Shown one piece after another: positions 59,815 through 64,000 of a DNA stretch of 64,000 nucleotides (its first letter is position 1; every line of letters starts with the position of its first letter). Made by a program: the position numbers and the translations under genes. The stretch is from Ephemerocybe angulata. Taxonomy: Eukaryota; Basidiomycota; Agaricomycetes; Agaricales; Psathyrellaceae. Under the pieces are notes generated by a model, which had not been told where the DNA came from, made no database searches, and saw nothing but the letters and a program-made list of their open reading frames with translations. The stretch lies in assembly GCA_013368325.1 (NCBI GenBank), contig JAACJK010000001.1:2914001-2978000 (forward strand), in the 5' to 3' direction.

Positions 59815-60200
59815 AACTGGGGCACGGGTTAGAGAGGGGTTAACGTGAGGAGGGCGGGACAGACTTTATAAAGGTTTTTAGGGGTCGCCGGTCGCCTGAA
59901 GTTCATGACTGGGGAACAGGTTAGAGGGGGTTAGCGCGAGGAGGGTGAGACAAACTTCTATCGAGATGTGTGGGTGGTTGAGGGACGTCTGGGGCGCGGG
60001 TTAGATTCGGAGGAGGGTTATGTGGAGGCTAACACGAACTTTGTTTTGAGGTTTTGAGGGTCGATTGCCTTTTGAGGGACATTACTGGGGCACGGGTTAG
60101 AGGGGGTTAACGCGAAGAGGGTGAGACGAACTTTATCAGGGTTTTTGGAGGCCGGCTTTTGAGGTTCATCGTGACTGGGGCATGGGTTAACGCGAGGATC
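59815..60200. repeat. Degenerate tandem repeat array, about five units of 75-95 bp
   Basis: Each unit starts with a variant of actggggcacgggttagag. Most continue with ggggttaacgcgaggagggt and gacaaacttt, then a variable gggttttt...gaggttcat tail. Units start near 59815, 59910, 59988, 60083 and 60172. Sequence drift is high. Confidence 0.6.
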
Positions 60201-60659
60201 AATAACGTGAAGGTCAAGAGCGAGATGAGGACGACTCGCCATGGAGTGCCGCCAGAGGAAGCGAATGTAAGGGAAAGACCTGCGATGGGGGGAAAGAAAG
60301 GAAAGGCTCGCCATTATATATCATGAGTGGCGAGGGGCGCGGCTGACGCATGGGCGATCGAGTTTAGTCCGAGTCAGTGGCTACCAGTCTGCGCTTGAAC
60401 AGCACGGCGGCTGACCGGGTTCAGAAGCGTTATCACGGGCGGTTTTTTCTCAACGACTCAGACCGATCGTAGCCGTACAGTCTATTGTTGGGCAGGATTC
60501 TATGGAACGTGGCCTTGTAAGATCGAGATTGTACCACCGTTCCACTGAGTGGCTCAGAGCAGCTCACAGCCCATCTGGGAGCCTCGCCCTGAGTGCTCAG
60601 GGGAAGTAGCGTGGTGCATATTGACATCAAGCGCCCAATCATTCTAAGCGCCTGGAGGC

Positions 60660-60775
60660 TCGGCTCCTCGCTGACACCGTCAGCCGCTGCACGGATCGAA
60701 AACTTTGAAAAAGTCCTCGCAGGTGACGCAGTTCCTGAGGACCTGGAGGGGGATCCCAGCGTCCGCTGCCTCTTC
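60660..60775 (-). pseudogene. Relic exon of the cysteine-rich protein gene
   Basis: About 115 bp nearly identical to 58425-58535 of the intact gene. It encodes EEAADAGIPLQVLRNC, VTCEDFFK and DPCSG, and then a stop (tga replaces the Asp codon after an extra base). Flanks do not match the gene, so it is a fragment from a partial duplication. Confidence 0.7.
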
Positions 60776-61428
60776 CCAGAGAAACTTGACTTCGTTTCCT
60801 GCTTGTCCCAAGTCGTACCGAACTCTTCGGGGTCGAAAAGAGCGTCCACACGATGTATACAGAGAGCAAAAGAAATATATATTATGATTCAGTCATTGAG
60901 ATATCTATCCAGGGAATCGAGGCAGGCGTCCAAGCAAAGGCCAAGGCAAATAAAAGGAATGTAACTAAAAGCATCGGAGGGAACGAGGGAGGATAGCAGT
61001 AGGTACGGACGGACGCAGCAAGCAGTAAGTAGTGGTGTTAACAAAGGTAATAATTCAGATTTAACATTAGACTGGGCAGAAAAATGGATGGAAGGAATGA
61101 AGGAAGGAAGGGTAGGTAGGTAGGTATTGAAACACACACAGAAAAAAAGTACAGTAAGTAGGTCGAGAAAGGAATTCGTTGGCCATTGGATGGATGGAGG
61201 GGTAGGGGAATGTGGGATATGCGTGCGTGAATGTATGAAGAACAAGCCGTCGTGAGGGTGGGTGGTAGGTACAGGTATCGCCGTGGATAAATGGGAGGCT
61301 CAAGAGGCCACTGAAAACCAAAACCAAAGAGACCAGAAGAGAGAGGCAGATAGCAAGGGAAAGCGAGCGTGACGTGTGTCGGAGGATTCGTGAAAGGTCA
61401 TAACTTAATCGATCCATCGCATCCTCAT
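60776..61428. other. Intergenic, 3' flank of the SUN gene
   Basis: Contains the second direct repeat (60818-60885) and purine-rich sequence with short microsatellites (gtaggtaggtaggta near 61110). No gene is supported. Confidence 0.45.
60818..60885. repeat. 69-bp direct repeat, copy 2
   Basis: Second copy of the repeat at 59225-59293, with small differences including ga instead of aatgttga in the middle. It lies 45 bp downstream of the cysteine-rich relic. Confidence 0.55.
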
Positions 61429-64000
61429 CTACACACTAGCCTCCCCACCCTCCTCCACCTCCTCATACGGAGGCGGCACCTCCCCCATCCTCCTCCCATG
61501 CACCCGCAACCTATACAAACACGTATAACTCTCATGCCCCCAATTACTCAACACCCGTCCCACCACAACCCCAAAGTCAATCCCCATCTCCCGCACCCCC
61601 TCATCCACCCTAAACGTCTGCACATGCCTCGGCGCATTTATATCATACACAAACCTCGCAAGCCTGACATACTCCGGGTTCCGCGGCAGACTCTCCGGAT
61701 ACCCCTCCCTCATCCTCTTCCACTCCCCCTCCTCCCACTCCGCATCCACACTGCCCCCCATTGCCTCCACCTCCGCTCTCCTCTCCGCAACCCTCTCCTC
61801 CCTCCACCTCCGCAGCCTCTCAATATTATCCTGCCCCTCCACGAGCCCCCACACCTCCATTTCTCGGGGGGCAGTCCGCATATCAAACGCGACCTCCCTC
61901 GCCACATGGTCCACCGACACCTCCTCCACATACACCGGCATCGCGAGCGCCACGCCCAGCTGCCCCCTCACCCCCCGCATCGGCCAACACCTCCCCGCAT
62001 GCAAACTCGGCTCAATCGCCGTAACAGGCGGGTGCCCCACCGCATACCCATTCCCCGTCAAGGCCCCCAACACCGTGCCCCGCAGCGTCGAAGGCCGGAT
62101 CTCGTATGTCGGGCTGGTGAGCGAGGGGATGACGCGCCCCCCGGCTGAATGGAGCGCGAAGTCCGGTTTGGCGAGCGCGTCTTTGGAGGTGAGCGAGACG
62201 GCGCTGTCGACGAGGTGCGAGATGAGGCCGGTGACGTCTTGCCCGTCGGGCGTCGTGATGCGTAACCCTTCTTTGGAATTGGACTTGGAGAGGATCTTGT
62301 TCCACCATGCGGCGCCTTGGCTGGCGGCGGGGGCGGCGGGGACGGCGGCGGGAGGTGCGGGTGGAGGGGCGGTGGCGAGCTTCTTTCCGATGTCCAAAGC
62401 CTCTTTGACGCCACCTTCGACTGTACCGACACGTTCCTCCAGAGCGCGCAGACGCGCACGGGCCTCTTCGTCGTTCGCGTCGGCCGGAGGGCGGTGTTGC
62501 TGTTGCTGCTCTTTCTCCTTCTCCTTCGCCTTCTCCTTCAACTCCTTCTCGCGCTCCTTCTCTCTCTGCTGCTGCAAGACCCGCTCCTTCTCCGCCTGCC
62601 TCTGCTGTGCCTCGAGCTGCGCATGCAGCGTCTCCATCTCCTGCTTCACAGCACTGACGCTGCGCCCAATGTTCTCGCGCGCGCGGCTCTCCGTGTCGCT
62701 GATCCTCCGCGCCTCCGACGAGATGCGGCCCTCCACCGAGCCGATCCTCTGGAGAACGTCGCCGTAGTACTTGGAGGTATCTTCCGTCCTGAGCTTCAGC
62801 TTCGAGTTCTCCGAGGACAGATCCGAGAGCGCCTTTTCGATCCTTGTCAAGCGCTGCACGAGCTCGTCGATGTTGCCAACAGGTGAACTCGGGGGCGTGT
62901 ACACGGTACCCGAGGACGACGACGGGAAGGACGGTAGCCGGGCCGTAAATGAAGGGCTTTGGAGAGCGTACCAAGCCGCGAGGATAGTGGAGCCGAGCAG
63001 GATGTACTTTCCTAGCGACTTGGCCGCGCCCGGACGTGCCGACGTAGCCCACCGCAAAGGCCGGTTCACCGTGATATCGTACGCAGTCCCCAGCACCCGC
63101 CCAACTAGGAACAAGATGCTTGCGAGGAACTGCATGAAAAACACGAAGACGCCGCGGGCAGCTGTGATGATGTAGCGGAGGATGGTGCCTAATAGGGCGC
63201 CGACGGAGAAACGGGGGGAACGGGGTGAGGGGGTGGTGGCGCGCGAACCGCGCCTGCTTCGCGTGCGCGGCTTGGGTGGGGCTGCTGGTTGGACGGGTTG
63301 TTGTTGTTCGGCTTGTTTTGAGACAGCAATGTAGCTTTCGTCCTCTCCTGGTATCATTTGGAGGCCTTGTTCAACGGCGTCGAGGGATAAGTCGTTCCCT
63401 GATTGTTCGAAGGGTTCGATTCTTGAACGAGAGTCCGTCCGCCCTAGTTGCGATGCCTCCATTGACACAGACTGAGAAGGATGAGTAAAACGAAAATAAG
63501 ATTGAAAGGCGAACTCACCGCGTTGGTACGAGAATCGTCGTCGCTGACCCCTCCGTCATCCCCACCTGCATTCGACTTGCTTCCCTTCGGTCGCCGCCGC
63601 TTCGTCGTCTTCCCGCCCGCGACGGTCGGGAGGGTGGTGAGCCCCCGTGATATCGACAGATCCTTCTTCCTCCTCTGCCTCTTTTCCGGCTCCTCCTCCT
63701 CGTCCGAATCTTCAATATCCGACATAGCAGGCTTCCACGCCTGGTTATCGACGCTTATCCGCCCCTTCTTGGGCTTCGCACGCTGCTGCTTCTCCACAAA
63801 TCTCTCCTCCGCCTCGTAGTTGTAGCTCGAGTCATTCCCAGCATGACTCCCACTCCCATTGGCTTGCTCGAACGATTGTGATTGGTTTTCCGGCTCCTGC
63901 GATAGCCTTCGGAGGTAGAAGGTCGCAGGCCCCAAAGCGCTGCGCGCCGCGTCCACGATCGTGTCGAAGGGGCTCTTCGCTCTGCCACCCGGACCCTGCT
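61429..64000 (-). CDS. SUN-domain nuclear envelope protein, Sad1-like (5' end cut by window)
   Basis: Inner nuclear membrane protein that forms the LINC complex with KASH proteins. Two exons are visible: 63519-64000 (open at the edge) and 61429-63471. An acidic, basic-patch nucleoplasmic region (DIEDSDEEEEPEKRQRRKK, then TKRRRPKGSKS) precedes two membrane segments (around FSVGALLGTILRYII to FVFFMQFLASILFLVG, and YILLGSTILAAWYAL). A coiled coil with a Glu/Lys/Gln-rich run (QQQREKEREKELKEK) follows, then the SUN domain: KPDFALHSAGGRVIPSLTS, GRCWPMRGVRGQLGVALAMP and VYVEEVSVDHVAREVAFDMR. Its end is FVYDINAPRHVQTFRVDE, NWGHESYTCLYRLRVHG. The 47-nt intron between the exons has a gtgagt donor. Confidence 0.92.

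Larger units (their letters stand above)
58721..60659. other. Repeat-containing intergenic region
   Basis: No gene was found. It contains one copy of a roughly 69-bp direct repeat (59225-59293) and a degenerate tandem array (59815-60200). A minus-strand frame of 143 codons at 59371-59802 has no domain. Confidence 0.45.

Overview
The window is nuclear DNA of a filamentous basidiomycete, most likely an agaricomycete. Genes are closely spaced on both strands. They are cut by many introns of about 45-80 nt with gtRngt...ag ends. The gene set is fungal: CapZ-beta, Pex11, a Sis1-like Hsp40, a Vtc1-type protein, Bud13, a Pps1-type phosphatase, a SUN protein, a MYND protein and an Hsp70-12-type ATPase. 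There are no operons, ribosome binding sites or CRISPR arrays. All exon models were spliced by eye, so boundaries may be off by a base or two.

Layout. 0-9 kb is housekeeping: the 5' end of an unknown gene (-), PPIL3-type cyclophilin (+), CapZ-beta (-), Pex11 (-), Sis1-like Hsp40 (-) and a Vtc1/DUF202 membrane protein (+). 9-20 kb is accessory. It holds a 2.6-kb non-autonomous CACTA transposon carrying a second nested element, a tandem array of an unrecognised family (two intact copies, one pseudogene), a relic of the Vtc1-like gene tail, and a small I9-like protease inhibitor. 20-26 kb is one large gene: an Hsp70-like ATPase spliced in frame to a 1,140-residue low-complexity and coiled-coil tail. 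26-28.3 kb holds another terminal-inverted-repeat element. 28.5-34.6 kb is a tandem array of three proline iminopeptidases plus a relic of a fourth gene tail. 35-43 kb has an MFS transporter, a phi-type GST, an F-box protein and Bud13. 43.5-49.1 kb has a decayed cysteine-rich secreted-protein gene, a MYND protein and a YtcJ-like amidohydrolase. 52-57.6 kb is a very large Pps1-like dual-specificity phosphatase. 58-61.4 kb has the intact GPI-anchored cysteine-rich protein, a relic of it, and repeats. The window ends inside a SUN-domain nuclear-envelope gene.

Two themes recur. Tandem duplication here copies the 3' tail of the gene upstream along with the duplicated gene, seen independently in the Vtc1-like/unknown-family array and in the iminopeptidase array. 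Old paralogous copies serve as internal controls: the 16.1-kb copy is the empty site for the CACTA insertion, and blocks of near-identity between the two intact family members point to gene conversion. The most unusual single gene is the Hsp70-coiled-coil fusion.
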